This document shows positions 32,296-41,112 of a DNA stretch of 64,000 nt, piece after piece. The position numbers and the translations under genes were made by a program. Each line of letters opens with the position of its first letter. Position 1 is the first letter of the stretch. The DNA comes from Streptomyces sp. HSG2 (lineage in GTDB: Bacteria > Actinomycetota > Actinomycetes > Streptomycetales > Streptomycetaceae): NCBI RefSeq assembly GCF_016598575.1, contig NZ_CP066801.1:4444501-4508500 (forward strand), given 5' to 3'. The notes below the pieces were generated by a model. The model searched no databases and was not told the DNA's origin. It saw nothing but the letters and a program-made list of their open reading frames with translations.

Positions 32296-33077
32296 CCGCC
32301 GCCGACCTGCTCGCCCGCGGCGAGCTGACCGTGCGCGGGCGCATCCGGGAGGCGTCCAACGCGGCGTTGTACTGCACGGTGCGCCACGAGGAGCGGGAGG
32401 CCGCCTGCGTCTACAAGCCGATCGCGGGCGAGCGGCCCCTGTGGGACTTCCCCGACGGCACCCTCGCGGGACGTGAGGTCGCCGCCTACGAGGTGGGCCG
32501 CGCCCTCGGATGGGATCAGGTGCCCCCCACGGTGCTCCGCGACGGTCCCTACGGCCGGGGGATGTGCCAGCTCTGGGTGGAGCCGGCCGCCGACTCGGAC
32601 CTGCTGGCGCTCGTCGACACCGAGGAGCCCGAGCCGGGCTGGAAGGCCGTCGCACGCGCGGACGTGGGCGGGGGGCGCACGGCACTGCTGGTACACGCCG
32701 ACGACGAGCGGTTGCGGCGGCTCGCCGTCCTGGACGTGGTGATCAACAACGCCGACCGCAAGGGGGGACATCTACTGCCCACCGGTGGGGGAGCCCTCTA
32801 CGGCATCGACCACGGCGTCACGTTTCACGTCGAACACAAGCTGCGCACCCTCCTCTGGGGGTGGGCGGGCGAACCGCTGACCGCCGAGGCGGTCACCGCG
32901 CTGGCCGCGCTGCGGGACCGGCTCGCCGGCGGCGGCGACCTGCGCCCACGACTGACCGCCCTGATCACGCACAGCGAGATCGAGGCGACGCGGGCACGCG
33001 TGGACACCTTGCTGGAATCGGGTGTCCACCCCCGCCCCGACGGCCGGTGGCCGACCATCCCCTGGCCCCCGATGTAG
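32259..33077 (+). CDS. SCO1664 family protein (PI3/4-kinase-like fold)
   Basis: A 272-residue protein homologous, as I recall, to S. coelicolor SCO1664. It has features of the phosphatidylinositol 3/4-kinase-like bacterial kinases: SNAALYCTVRHEEREAACVYKPIAGERPLWDFP (nucleotide-binding lysine in VYKP), GREVAAYEVGRALGWDQVP, the catalytic segment VLDVVINNADRKGGHLL (N-x-D) and GIDHGVTFHVEHK. Whether it phosphorylates lipid, protein or a small molecule is not known. ATG 32259 lies within the DUF3090 gene (37 nt overlap). Confidence 0.82.
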   Translation: MPAPERIPPGSVTAADLLARGELTVRGRIREASNAALYCTVRHEEREAACVYKPIAGERPLWDFPDGTLAGREVAAYEVGRALGWDQVPPTVLRDGPYGRGMCQLWVEPAADSDLLALVDTEEPEPGWKAVARADVGGGRTALLVHADDERLRRLAVLDVVINNADRKGGHLLPTGGGALYGIDHGVTFHVEHKLRTLLWGWAGEPLTAEAVTALAALRDRLAGGGDLRPRLTALITHSEIEATRARVDTLLESGVHPRPDGRWPTIPWPPM

Positions 33078-33155
33078 AGACCCCGGGGAACATGTCAAGA
33101 ACGCCCGACCGGCCGTCCGCGCCGATCCGGTTCGTGTAGGGGACAGCCGTCCGGT

Positions 33156-33161
33156 TAGGCT
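33156..33161 (+). promoter_or_regulatory. -10 box of a likely leaderless mshC transcript
   Basis: TAGGCT ends 6 nt before ATG 33168 with no Shine-Dalgarno. Confidence 0.5.
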
Positions 33162-33167
33162 CGACCC

Positions 33168-34397
33168 ATGCATGCCTGGCCCGCTTCCGAGGTCCCCGCC
33201 CTGCCAGGTCAGGGTCGCGCCCTCCGGATCCACGACACCGCGACCGGCGACCTCGTCACCCTCGACCCCGGTCCCGTCGCCCGCATCTACGTCTGCGGCA
33301 TCACCCCCTACGACGCCACCCACATCGGTCACGCGGCCACCTACCACGCGTTCGACCTCGTGCAGCGCGTCTGGCTCGACACCGGGCGGCAGGTCCACTA
33401 CGTCCAGAACGTCACGGACGTCGACGATCCGCTCCTGGAGCGGGCCCGCCGCGACGGCGTGGAGTGGGGCGCCCTCGCGGAGCGGGAGACGGCGCTCTTC
33501 CGCGAGGACATGACGGCCCTTCGCATGCTCCCGCCCCGGCACTACATCGGCGCCGTCGAGGCGATACCCGGCATCGTCCCGCTCGTGGAGCGGCTGCGGG
33601 ACAGCGGCGCCGCGTACGAACTCGACGGCGACGTCTACTTCTCCGTCGAGTGCGACCCCCACTTCGGACAGGTCTCCGGGCTCGACGCGACGGCCATGCG
33701 GCTGCTCTCGGCCGAGCGCGGCGGCGACCCGGACCGTCCGGGCAAGAAGAACCCGCTCGATCCGATGCTCTGGACGGCGGCCCGCGAGGGAGAGCCCAGC
33801 TGGGACGGTGGCTCGCTCGGGCCCGGGCGCCCGGGTTGGCACATCGAGTGCGTCGCCATCGCCCTGGACCACCTCGGCATGGGCTTCGACATCCAGGGAG
33901 GGGGGAGCGATCTCGCCTTCCCTCACCACGAGATGGGTGCCTCGCACGCCCAGGTGCTCACCGGTGAGTTCCCGATGGCCAAGGCTTACGTCCACGCGGG
34001 GATGGTCTCCCTCGGCGGTCGCAAGATGTCGAAGTCGCTCGGGAACCTCGTCTTCGTCTCCGCCCTGCGCCGCGACGGAGTGGACCCAGCCGCCATCCGG
34101 CTGACGCTGCTGGCCCACCACTACCGGGCGGACTGGGAGTGGACCGACCAGGTGCTGCGGGAGGCCGTCGCCCGACTCGCCCGCTGGCGCGCGGCGGTCT
34201 CGCGTCCCGACGGGCCCCCGGCCGACGATCTCGTCGAGCGTCTGCGCGAGGCTCTGGCCCACGACCTGGACACGCCTGCGGCGCTCGAGGCCGTCGACCG
34301 CTGGGTGAATCGGCAGGAGCGGGACGGGGGAGACGACATCGGGGCACCCGGGGTCGTCTCCCGCGCCGTCGACGCGTTGCTGGGCGTGGCCCTCTAG
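33168..34397 (+). CDS. mshC: Mycothiol ligase MshC (Cys:GlcN-Ins ligase)
   Basis: This 409-residue enzyme joins L-cysteine to the amine of glucosaminyl-inositol with ATP, the third step of mycothiol synthesis. It is a cysteinyl-tRNA-synthetase relative with the catalytic core only. Motifs are YVCGITPYDATHIGHAATY with the HIGH box at residues 52-55, the zinc site around Cys in VCGITP and in HIECVA, DVDDPLLERA, and the KMSKS loop (GRKMSKSLGNL). The anticodon-binding domain of CysRS is missing, and the length is that of MshC. The usual actinobacterial neighbours (SCO1664-like, DUF3090, histidine phosphatase) are upstream. Confidence 0.95.
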   Translation: MHAWPASEVPALPGQGRALRIHDTATGDLVTLDPGPVARIYVCGITPYDATHIGHAATYHAFDLVQRVWLDTGRQVHYVQNVTDVDDPLLERARRDGVEWGALAERETALFREDMTALRMLPPRHYIGAVEAIPGIVPLVERLRDSGAAYELDGDVYFSVECDPHFGQVSGLDATAMRLLSAERGGDPDRPGKKNPLDPMLWTAAREGEPSWDGGSLGPGRPGWHIECVAIALDHLGMGFDIQGGGSDLAFPHHEMGASHAQVLTGEFPMAKAYVHAGMVSLGGRKMSKSLGNLVFVSALRRDGVDPAAIRLTLLAHHYRADWEWTDQVLREAVARLARWRAAVSRPDGPPADDLVERLREALAHDLDTPAALEAVDRWVNRQERDGGDDIGAPGVVSRAVDALLGVAL

Positions 34398-34401
34398 GAA
34401 G

Positions 34402-34428
34402 GCCGGGGCGGGTGACCGCCGCCCCGGC
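34402..34428. terminator. Bidirectional terminator between mshC and the PAC2 gene
   Basis: GCCGGGGCGG pairs perfectly with CCGCCCCGGC over a 7-nt loop, 4 bp past the mshC stop and between convergent genes. Confidence 0.62.
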
Positions 34429-34507
34429 GATCGTCGTCCCCCGGCCCGTCGAATCGAGGGCGGCCGGACCGCGCTCCGATGTGCCGACGGCGCGCCCGGG
34501 CCGCGGG

Positions 34508-35482
34508 TCAGTCCTCCTGCGGATCCCCGTCGTCCCCCTCCGGGACGGGCGGCGCCTTGGGCGGACGGGCGCGCCCGCCGGGGTTGTCGCGCCGGTACGG
34601 GAGCCCGTCGCCGTCGGCCGTGGCGTGACCGCCGGGGCCGCCCCCGTCCCGGCGTCGGAGATAGCGCTCGAATTCCCGGGCGATCGCCTCTCCGGAGGCC
34701 TCGGGGAGTTCCGCGGTGTCCCGGGCCTCCTCCAACGCCTGCACGTACTCGGCGATCTCGCCGTCCTCCGACGCCAACTGGTCCACGCCGACCTGCCAGG
34801 CCCGTGTGTCCTCCGGTAGCTCCCCCAGGGGGACGCGGAGGCCGATCAGGTCCTCCAGCCGATTCAGCAGGGCCAGTGTGGCCTTCGGGTTGGGTGGCTG
34901 CGACACGTAGTGCGGTACAGCGGCCCACAGGGACACGGCGGGTACACCGGCGTGGGCGCAGGCCTCTTGGAGGATTCCCACGATGCCCGTCGGACCCTCG
35001 TACTTGGTCTCCTCCAGGTCCATCCGACGCGCCAGATCCGCGTCGGAGGTGATCCCGCTGATCGGCACCGGGCGGGTGTGCGGGGTGTCGCCGAGCAGGG
35101 CGCCGAGGATGACGACCAGCTCGATCCCGAGTTCGTGCGCGAAGCCCAGCAGCTCGTTGCAGAACGAGCGCCAGCGCATGGACGGCTCGATTCCCCGGAC
35201 CAGGACCAGGTCACGGGGCTTGTCGCCGCCCACGCGGACGACCGACAATCGGGTCGTGGGCCAGGTGACCTTGCGCACCCCTGCCTCCAGGAACACCGTG
35301 GGGCGGTTGACCTGGAAGTCGTAGTAGTCCTCGGCGTCGAGCGCCGCGAACACCTCGCCCTTCCACTCCCGATCCAGGTGCGCGACCGCGGTGGAGGCGG
35401 CGTCGCCGGCATCGTTCCAGCCCTCGAACGCGGCCACCATGACCGGGTCGACCAGCTCGGGAACCCCCTCGAGCTCGATCAC
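34508..35482 (-). CDS. PAC2 family protein
   Basis: A 324-residue protein of the PAC2 (proteasome assembly chaperone 2) fold. It starts VIELEGVPELVDPVMVAAFEGWNDAGDAAS, with LVLVRGIEPSMRWRSFCNELLGFA and VILGALLGDTPHTRPVPISG further on. The C-terminal 40 residues are disordered and acidic. GTG 35482 follows GGAGG by 6 nt. In-frame codons upstream look unlike the family. Eukaryotic PAC2 assembles 20S proteasomes. Whether bacterial members do so is unproven, though this gene lies about 18 kb from the proteasome locus. Confidence 0.85.
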   Translation of the reverse strand: MIELEGVPELVDPVMVAAFEGWNDAGDAASTAVAHLDREWKGEVFAALDAEDYYDFQVNRPTVFLEAGVRKVTWPTTRLSVVRVGGDKPRDLVLVRGIEPSMRWRSFCNELLGFAHELGIELVVILGALLGDTPHTRPVPISGITSDADLARRMDLEETKYEGPTGIVGILQEACAHAGVPAVSLWAAVPHYVSQPPNPKATLALLNRLEDLIGLRVPLGELPEDTRAWQVGVDQLASEDGEIAEYVQALEEARDTAELPEASGEAIAREFERYLRRRDGGGPGGHATADGDGLPYRRDNPGGRARPPKAPPVPEGDDGDPQED

Positions 35483-35596
35483 CCAGCGCCTCCTTCCGAC
35501 GTGCCCTGACGTACGCCCCAACCTTACGGCGTATCCGGGTGCCGGCCGCAGCCCCCTCGCCACGGCGGGTGAACGGGGGACTTCGGCCGGGCGGCG

Positions 35597-35642
35597 CGCG
35601 CGGATCGGGGCGGCTCCGCGCGGGGGCGCCCCGATCCGCGCG
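35597..35642 (-). terminator. Strong terminator of the glpFKD operon
   Basis: A perfect 16-bp stem (CGCGCGGATCGGGGCG with its complement at 35627-35642) and a 14-nt loop, beginning 6 bp after the glpD stop. Confidence 0.7.
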
Positions 35643-35648
35643 GGGGCT

Positions 35649-37265
35649 CTAGCCCCGATCGAGCAGGTCCTGGACCTTGCCCCGCAGGTCGTCGGTGGCC
35701 AGGCCGCGGATGGTCAGCGTGGTCCGGCGACGCAGTACGTCGTCCGCCGTCCGTGCCCACTCGTGGTCCCGGGCCCACACCACCTGGGCCCAGATCTCCG
35801 GCGCGTCGGGGTGGACGCGCTTGGCGAGTTCCGGGTTCTCGTTGGCCAGCCGGGCGACGTCGAAGGCCAGCGAGCCGTAGTGCGTCGCCAGGTGGCGGGC
35901 GGTGTCCGCCGCCATCCGGGGGCCGGGCGCGGGGCCGTCGATCAGCAGCCGGTGGGCGACGGCGCGCGGGTTGGCGACACCCGGCAGCGGCATCCGCTTC
36001 GGCAACGACGAGATCGGTTCGAAGTCCTCGCCGAGCGGGTGGCCCGGCAGCGACTCCAGCTTTCGCATCACCGTGCGGCCGATGTGACGGAAGGTGGTCC
36101 ACTTGCCGCCCGCCACGGACAGCATGCCGCCCCGGCCCTCGGTGACCACCGTCTCCCGCTTGGCCTTCGCCGTGTCGCCGGGTCCACCGGGCAGCACCCG
36201 GAGTCCGGCGAAGGCGTAGGTGATGAGGTCACGGTCGAGTTGCTGGTCGCGGACGGAGAAGGCTGCCTCGTCGAGGATCTGCGTGATGTCCTTCTCGTCG
36301 ACCGCGACGTCCGCGGGGTCGCCCTCGTACGTCTCGTCCGTGGTCCCGAGGAGCAGCATGTCCTCCCAGGGGAGCGCGAAGGTGATCCGGTACTTGTCGA
36401 TCGGGGTGGCCAGCGCCGCCTTCCACGGAGACGTCCGCTTCAGGACCAGGTGCGCGCCCTTCGAGAGCCGGATCGAGGGCGCCGCGTTCGGGTCCTCCAT
36501 CCGCCTCAGGTGATCCACCCACGGGCCGGTGGCGTTCAGCACCAGGCGTGCGTCGACCCCGAACTCCTCGCCGGACAGGCGGTCCTTGAGCTCCGCTCCG
36601 GTGACCCGGCCGCGTGTGAATCGCAGGCCGGTCACCTCGGCGTGGTTGAGGACGACCGCGCCGGCGTCCACGGCGGCGCGGACCGTCATCAGCGCCATCC
36701 GGGCGTCGTTCATCTGGTCGTCGCCGTAGACGGCCACGGCCTTGAGGTTCTCGGTCCGCAGTTCCGGCACGTCGGCCTGGGCCCTGGCGGGGGAGAGCAG
36801 GTGGCCGACACCGTCGCCGAAGGCCGACAGCGCCGAGTACGCGAACACGCCGGCCCCGAGCTTCGCGGCGCCGTGCGGACCGCCCTTGTACACCGGCAGG
36901 TAGAAGGTGAGCGGGTTCGCCAGATGGGGTGCCACCTGGCGGGAGACGGCGCGTCGCTCGAAGTGGTTCTCCGCCACCAGCTTGACCGCGCCGGTCTGAA
37001 GGTAGCGCAGGCCGCCGTGGAGCAGCTTGGAGGAGGCGGAGGAGGTCGCGCCGGCGAAGTCGCCGGAGTCCACCAGCGCCACCCTGAGGCCGGATTGCGC
37101 GGCGTGCCAGGCGGTGGAGATGCCCAGGATGCCGCCGCCGACGACGAGCAGGTCGTACGACGACCGGGAGAGTTGGTCCCGGGTCTCGGCCCGGCTCGGG
37201 TTCGAGCCGCGGACCGGGTGGGTCCCCAGGGCGGGTATGGGCTGCAGGGTGGGCTGAGTGGTCAT
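35649..37265 (-). CDS. glpD: Aerobic glycerol-3-phosphate dehydrogenase
   Basis: The 538-residue flavoprotein oxidises sn-glycerol-3-phosphate to dihydroxyacetone phosphate at the membrane and passes electrons to quinone. The FAD-binding motif DLLVVGGGILGISTAWHAAQSG is near residue 35. GATSSASSKLLHGGLRYL and the central GAHLVLKRTSPW segment are typical, and the C-terminal DAO_C domain (about 410-520) is complete. ATG 37265 starts MTTQPTLQ. The gene lies 7 bp after glpK, third in the glpF-glpK-glpD operon, and ends before a strong hairpin. Confidence 0.95.
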   Translation of the reverse strand: MTTQPTLQPIPALGTHPVRGSNPSRAETRDQLSRSSYDLLVVGGGILGISTAWHAAQSGLRVALVDSGDFAGATSSASSKLLHGGLRYLQTGAVKLVAENHFERRAVSRQVAPHLANPLTFYLPVYKGGPHGAAKLGAGVFAYSALSAFGDGVGHLLSPARAQADVPELRTENLKAVAVYGDDQMNDARMALMTVRAAVDAGAVVLNHAEVTGLRFTRGRVTGAELKDRLSGEEFGVDARLVLNATGPWVDHLRRMEDPNAAPSIRLSKGAHLVLKRTSPWKAALATPIDKYRITFALPWEDMLLLGTTDETYEGDPADVAVDEKDITQILDEAAFSVRDQQLDRDLITYAFAGLRVLPGGPGDTAKAKRETVVTEGRGGMLSVAGGKWTTFRHIGRTVMRKLESLPGHPLGEDFEPISSLPKRMPLPGVANPRAVAHRLLIDGPAPGPRMAADTARHLATHYGSLAFDVARLANENPELAKRVHPDAPEIWAQVVWARDHEWARTADDVLRRRTTLTIRGLATDDLRGKVQDLLDRG

Positions 37266-37272
37266 GCGGTTC

Positions 37273-38811
37273 TTACTCCTCGTCCTCGAGCCAGCCCATG
37301 GTCCGCTCGACGGCCTTGAGCCAGTTCTTGTACTCACGGTCGCGGATTTCCGCGTCCATGCGGGGGGTCCACTCGGCGGCGCGGCGCCAGTTGGCGCGCA
37401 GGTCGTCGGTGCTGTTCCAGAAGCCGACGGCGAGACCGGCGGCGTAGGCGGCGCCCAGGCAGGTGGTCTCGGCGACCATCGGGCGGACCACGGGCGCGTC
37501 CAGGAAGTCCGAGAGGGTCTGCATCAGCAGGTTGTTCGAGGTCATCCCGCCGTCGACCTTCAAGGCGGTCAGTTCGACACCGGAGTCCTTCGTCATGGCG
37601 TCGGCGATCTCCCGCGTCTGCCACGCGGTGGCCTCCAGCACGGCCCGTGCCAGGTGCGCCTTGGTGACGTACCGGGTCAGGCCGGCGATGACGCCGCGGG
37701 CGTCCGAACGCCAGTAGGGGGCGAAGAGCCCCGAGAAGGCCGGCACGAAGTAGGCGCCGCCGTTGTCCTCGACCGACAGGGCGAGCGTCTCGATCTCGGC
37801 GGCGGTCGACACCAGTCCCATCTGGTCTCGCATCCACTGGACGAGAGACCCGGTGACGGCGATGGAGCCTTCCAGCGCGTAGACGGTGTCCTGCTCGCCG
37901 ATCTTGTAGCCGACGGTGGTCAGCAGACCGCTGTAGGAGTTGATGATCTTGGAGCCGGTGTTCATCACCATGAACGTGCCGGTGCCGTAGGTCGACTTGG
38001 TCTCGCCTTCGGAGAAGCAGGTCTGCCCGAAGAGGGCCGCCTGCTGGTCCCCGAGGGCCGACGCGACCGGGATGCCGCCCAGCAGCTCTCCGAGCCGGCC
38101 GCCCTTGATCTCTCCGTAGACCTCCGCGGAGGAACGGATCTCCGGCAACATCGTGGTGGGCACGCCGATGGACTCGGCGATCCTCTCGTCCCACCGCATG
38201 GTGTGCAGATTCATCAGCATCGTGCGGGAGGCGTTGGTGACGTCGGTGACGTGGTGACCCCCGTCGGCACCGCCGGTCAGGTTCCAGATGACCCAGGTGT
38301 CCATCGTACCGAAGAGGATGTCGCCCGCCTCGGCGCGCTCGCGCAGCCCGTCCACGTTGTCCAGCAGCCAGCGGGCCTTGGGGCCGGCGAAGTACGAGGC
38401 GAGCGGGAGGCCTGTCTCGCGTCGGAAGCGGTCCTGCCCGACGTTGCGGCCGAGCTCCCTGCAGAGGGCGTCGGTGCGGGTGTCCTGCCAGACGATGGCG
38501 TTGTGGACGGGTTCGCCGGTCTTGCGGTCCCACAGGACGGTGGTCTCGCGCTGGTTGGTGATGCCGATGGCCTTGATGTCGGCGCGGGTGATGCCGGCCT
38601 TCTCGACGGCTCCCGCGACGACCTCCTGGACGTTGGTCCAGATCTCGGTGGCGTCGTGCTCGACCCAGCCCGGCTTGGGGAAGATCTGCTCGTGCTCTTT
38701 CTGGTCGACGGAGACGATTCGACCGTCACGGTCGAAGACGATGCAGCGGGACGAGGTGGTCCCCTGGTCGATCGCCGCGATGAAGGGGCCGGCGGTGTGG
38801 GCGTCGGTCAC
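37273..38811 (-). CDS. glpK: Glycerol kinase
   Basis: A 512-residue FGGY-family kinase, with normal length for GlpK. It phosphorylates glycerol with ATP to sn-glycerol-3-phosphate and so traps glycerol entering through GlpF. Motifs are AIDQGTTSSRCIVFD (ATP-binding phosphate 1), NQRETTVLWDRKTGEP, STYGTGTFMVMNTG, the FGGY signature LKVDGGMTSNNLLMQ and GAAYAAGLAVGFW. It sits between glpF (78 bp upstream) and glpD (7 bp downstream). Induction by glycerol through GylR is inferred from the operator upstream of glpF. Confidence 0.96.
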   Translation of the reverse strand: MTDAHTAGPFIAAIDQGTTSSRCIVFDRDGRIVSVDQKEHEQIFPKPGWVEHDATEIWTNVQEVVAGAVEKAGITRADIKAIGITNQRETTVLWDRKTGEPVHNAIVWQDTRTDALCRELGRNVGQDRFRRETGLPLASYFAGPKARWLLDNVDGLRERAEAGDILFGTMDTWVIWNLTGGADGGHHVTDVTNASRTMLMNLHTMRWDERIAESIGVPTTMLPEIRSSAEVYGEIKGGRLGELLGGIPVASALGDQQAALFGQTCFSEGETKSTYGTGTFMVMNTGSKIINSYSGLLTTVGYKIGEQDTVYALEGSIAVTGSLVQWMRDQMGLVSTAAEIETLALSVEDNGGAYFVPAFSGLFAPYWRSDARGVIAGLTRYVTKAHLARAVLEATAWQTREIADAMTKDSGVELTALKVDGGMTSNNLLMQTLSDFLDAPVVRPMVAETTCLGAAYAAGLAVGFWNSTDDLRANWRRAAEWTPRMDAEIRDREYKNWLKAVERTMGWLEDEE

Positions 38812-38889
38812 TGTGTGCTCCTCGGGTTCCGTGGTGGAGGGCGTGTCGGGGGTGTGCGCGGTGCGTCGGCCGGAGGGGCCGGTGCCCGC

Positions 38890-39690
38890 CTAGGCGAAGG
38901 CCACGTTGTAGACACCCGCGGCGATGGCGCTGCCGACGAGGGGGCCGGCGATGGGCACCCAGGCGTAGGCCCAGTCGGAGCCGCCCTTGTTCGGCAGCGG
39001 AAGCAGGGCGTGCACGATGCGCGGGCCCAGGTCGCGCGCCGGGTTGATGGCGTAGCCCGTCGGGCCGCCGAGCGACAGGCCGATCGAGACCACCACGAGA
39101 GCGACGATCAGGCCGCCGAGGACGCCCAGGCCGTTGCCCTCGTCGTTGAGGCCCTGCGTGAGCACGGCCAGGACCAGGACGAACGTGCCGATGATCTCCG
39201 TGCCGAGGTTCTGTGCCGCGTTCCGGATCTCCGGACCGGTCGAGAAGATGCCGAGCACCGGGCCCGCGCCCTTCTCGCGGGCCTCGACGGCCTTGGCCGT
39301 GGACTTCGCGTCCGCCGCCCGGCCCTCGCCGACGATCTCCTTGTCGGTGAGGTGGGCCCGGAACTGTCCGTAGTAGGCCAGCCAGACGAGCGAGGCGCCG
39401 ATCATGGCTCCCAGCAGTTCGCCGGCGAAGTAGACCGGAACGTTGCTCCAGTCGCCGTCCTTGATGGCCAGGCCGACGGTCACGGCCGGGTTGAGGTGGG
39501 CGCCGGAGAGCGGCCCCGCCACGTACACGGCCGTCATGACGGCGAAGCCCCACCCGAAGGTGATGGCCAGCCATCCGGCGTTGCGCGCCTTGGAGGCCTT
39601 GAGGCTCACGGCGGCGACCACGCCGCCGCCGAGCAGGATGAGTATGGCGGTACCGATGGTCTCGCCGATGAAGATGTCGGAGCTGGACAC
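38890..39690 (-). CDS. glpF: Glycerol uptake facilitator (aquaglyceroporin)
   Basis: The 266-residue MIP-family channel has both pore signatures: SGAHLNPAVTVGLA in the first half and GYAINPARDLGPR in the second. The Asp after NPAR marks the glycerol-conducting subgroup. Six membrane segments and two half-helices are evident. An unusual charged, Ala/Lys/Glu-rich extramembrane insert (about residues 112-135, VGEGRAADAKSTAKAVEAREKG) separates the two halves. GTG 39690 follows AAAGGAG by 8 nt and starts VSSSDIFIGE. It is first in the glycerol operon. Confidence 0.94.
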   Translation of the reverse strand: MSSSDIFIGETIGTAILILLGGGVVAAVSLKASKARNAGWLAITFGWGFAVMTAVYVAGPLSGAHLNPAVTVGLAIKDGDWSNVPVYFAGELLGAMIGASLVWLAYYGQFRAHLTDKEIVGEGRAADAKSTAKAVEAREKGAGPVLGIFSTGPEIRNAAQNLGTEIIGTFVLVLAVLTQGLNDEGNGLGVLGGLIVALVVVSIGLSLGGPTGYAINPARDLGPRIVHALLPLPNKGGSDWAYAWVPIAGPLVGSAIAAGVYNVAFA

Positions 39691-40018
39691 CCGCGACTCC
39701 TTTGTCCTTCGTCCAGGAGGCCGAACCCCGGGTCCCACCGGAGCCTCGGCCCCCTCGGGGGTGAGAGCGATCCCGGCCCTTGGCGTTGTGACACTGTAAC
39801 GCGTATTGCCGATAAGTGTTCGACAATGCCGACCGATGGACGGGAGTCTTGCCTCGGCGTCACGCACGCGTCAAGAGTTCTGTTGTCGAATGCGCGATCG
39901 TTATCGATCGCCCGACCCCACTGATCTTCGTCATGATGTGGCCGATATCTCATGCTGTGTGGAGTTTGTCCCGATTCAGCGTAGGACGCGAGAGGGCGAC
40001 CCGCTCCGCGCCCCGGGC
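39691..40018. other. Leader and promoter region of the glycerol operon
   Basis: This 328 bp gap between gylR and glpF (both minus) contains no gene. It is clearly lower in G+C than its surroundings around 39790-39980. It includes the GylR-type site at 39816-39834 and a possible -10 TACAGT (minus strand, 39798-39793). Confidence 0.6.
39816..39834. promoter_or_regulatory. GylR-type operator before glpF
   Basis: GTGTTCGACAATGCCGA (39816-39832) matches, at 16 of 17 positions, the reverse complement of the site upstream of gylR. It lies about 130 bp before the glpF GTG. Confidence 0.62.
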
Positions 40019-40783
40019 TCAGAAGCGTCCGGCCCCCAGGTCCCGCGACACCGCGCGGGCGCAGTCGCGAACCGCCGCGATCAGCTCGGGGCGCAGCTCT
40101 CCCCCCGGGCAGACCCGTTCCACCGCGCCGGTGACGCCTACCGAGCCGACGGGCATGCGCCGCCGGTCGTGGATCGGGGCGGCGATCGAGGCCACACCGT
40201 CCCAGGTCTCCTCGACGTCGGAGGCGTAGCCGCGAGCCCGGGTCAGATCCAGTACCCGCTCGAAGTCGTCGGGCTCGCGAACGGTGCGGTCGGTGAAGGC
40301 GGTGCGGTCGGATTCCAGCGCCTCGCTGCGCGCCACCGGGTCGTACGCCGCCAGGACCTTGCCCAGGGCCGTCGAGTGCAGCGGCTGCATGGCCCCGATC
40401 TCCAGGACCTGACGGCTGTCGTCGGGGCGGAAGACGTGGTGCACGATGAGGACGCCCCGCTGGTGCAGCACGCCCAGGTGGACGCTCTCCCCACTGGCCC
40501 GGGCCAGGTCGTCCGCCCAGACCAGGGCGCGCGCCCGCAGTTCGTGGACGTCCAGGTAGGTGGTGCCGAGGCGGAGCAGCTCCGCACCGAGCTGGTAGCG
40601 GCCCGAGGACTCCTCCTGCTCGACGAACCCCTCTTGTTGCAGCGTGCGGAGGATGCCGTGGGCGGTCCCCTTGGCCAGCCCCAGCGACGAGGCGATGTCC
40701 GACAGCCCGAGCCGCCGCTCTCCCCCCGCGAGCAGCCTCAGCATCGCGGCGGCCCGTTCGAGCGACTGGATGTTCCGTGCCAT
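40019..40783 (-). CDS. gylR: IclR-family regulator of glycerol catabolism
   Basis: A 254-residue IclR protein with the N-terminal winged HTH IQSLERAAAMLRLLAGGERRLGLSDIASSLGLAKGTAHGILRTL and the C-terminal effector domain (HLGVLHQRGVLIVHHVF, LHSTALGKVLAAYD, GVASIAAPIHDRRRMPVGSVGV). Its place directly upstream of glpFKD, as in S. coelicolor, identifies it as GylR, the glycerol-inducible repressor. GGAGG stands 10 nt before ATG 40783. The alternative ATG 40792 is too close to that Shine-Dalgarno. A palindromic operator 53-69 bp upstream suggests autoregulation. Confidence 0.92.
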   Translation of the reverse strand: MARNIQSLERAAAMLRLLAGGERRLGLSDIASSLGLAKGTAHGILRTLQQEGFVEQEESSGRYQLGAELLRLGTTYLDVHELRARALVWADDLARASGESVHLGVLHQRGVLIVHHVFRPDDSRQVLEIGAMQPLHSTALGKVLAAYDPVARSEALESDRTAFTDRTVREPDDFERVLDLTRARGYASDVEETWDGVASIAAPIHDRRRMPVGSVGVTGAVERVCPGGELRPELIAAVRDCARAVSRDLGAGRF

Positions 40784-40835
40784 CGCCGTCATGCCTCCGT
40801 CCACTCGACCGCCGATTCGCGGTGCCGCTGCCGTC

Positions 40836-40852
40836 GTTCGGCAATGTCGAAC
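40836..40852. promoter_or_regulatory. Palindromic GylR operator before gylR
   Basis: GTTCGGCAATGTCGAAC is a 17-bp near-palindrome around a central A/T, centred about 60 bp upstream of the gylR ATG. It shares 16 of 17 bases with the glpF site in the overlapping frame. Confidence 0.62.
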
Positions 40853-40980
40853 ACTACCGGTCGATGTCGACCTGCGGCCAACGCCAGGCGGAGACGGAAC
40901 CGACCGCCGGCCCACGCCCTGCGCCGTCCGGTGGCCTCGCCTCCCTCCTCGGTGTGGTCCGACCCTGCCGCGAGCGGTCC

Positions 40981-41007
40981 GGCCCGTGGACACGCGGACC
41001 ACGGGCC
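40981..41007 (+). repeat. Perfect hairpin upstream of metH
   Basis: GGCCCGTGG pairs with CCACGGGCC over a 9-nt loop, just before a possible -10 (TACGCT, 41020-41025). The remainder of the 329 bp between gylR and metH shows the gylR operator and no gene. I found no cobalamin-riboswitch B12-box in it. Confidence 0.45.
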
Positions 41008-41112
41008 CCGCCTCCCGGCTACGCTGGCGAGGTGCGGCCCGCCCGGCGATCCCACGATCCGACCGGGCCGTCCGCAAAGCCGACAGCCGTCGCACGCAGA
41101 GGGAGCCCCTTC

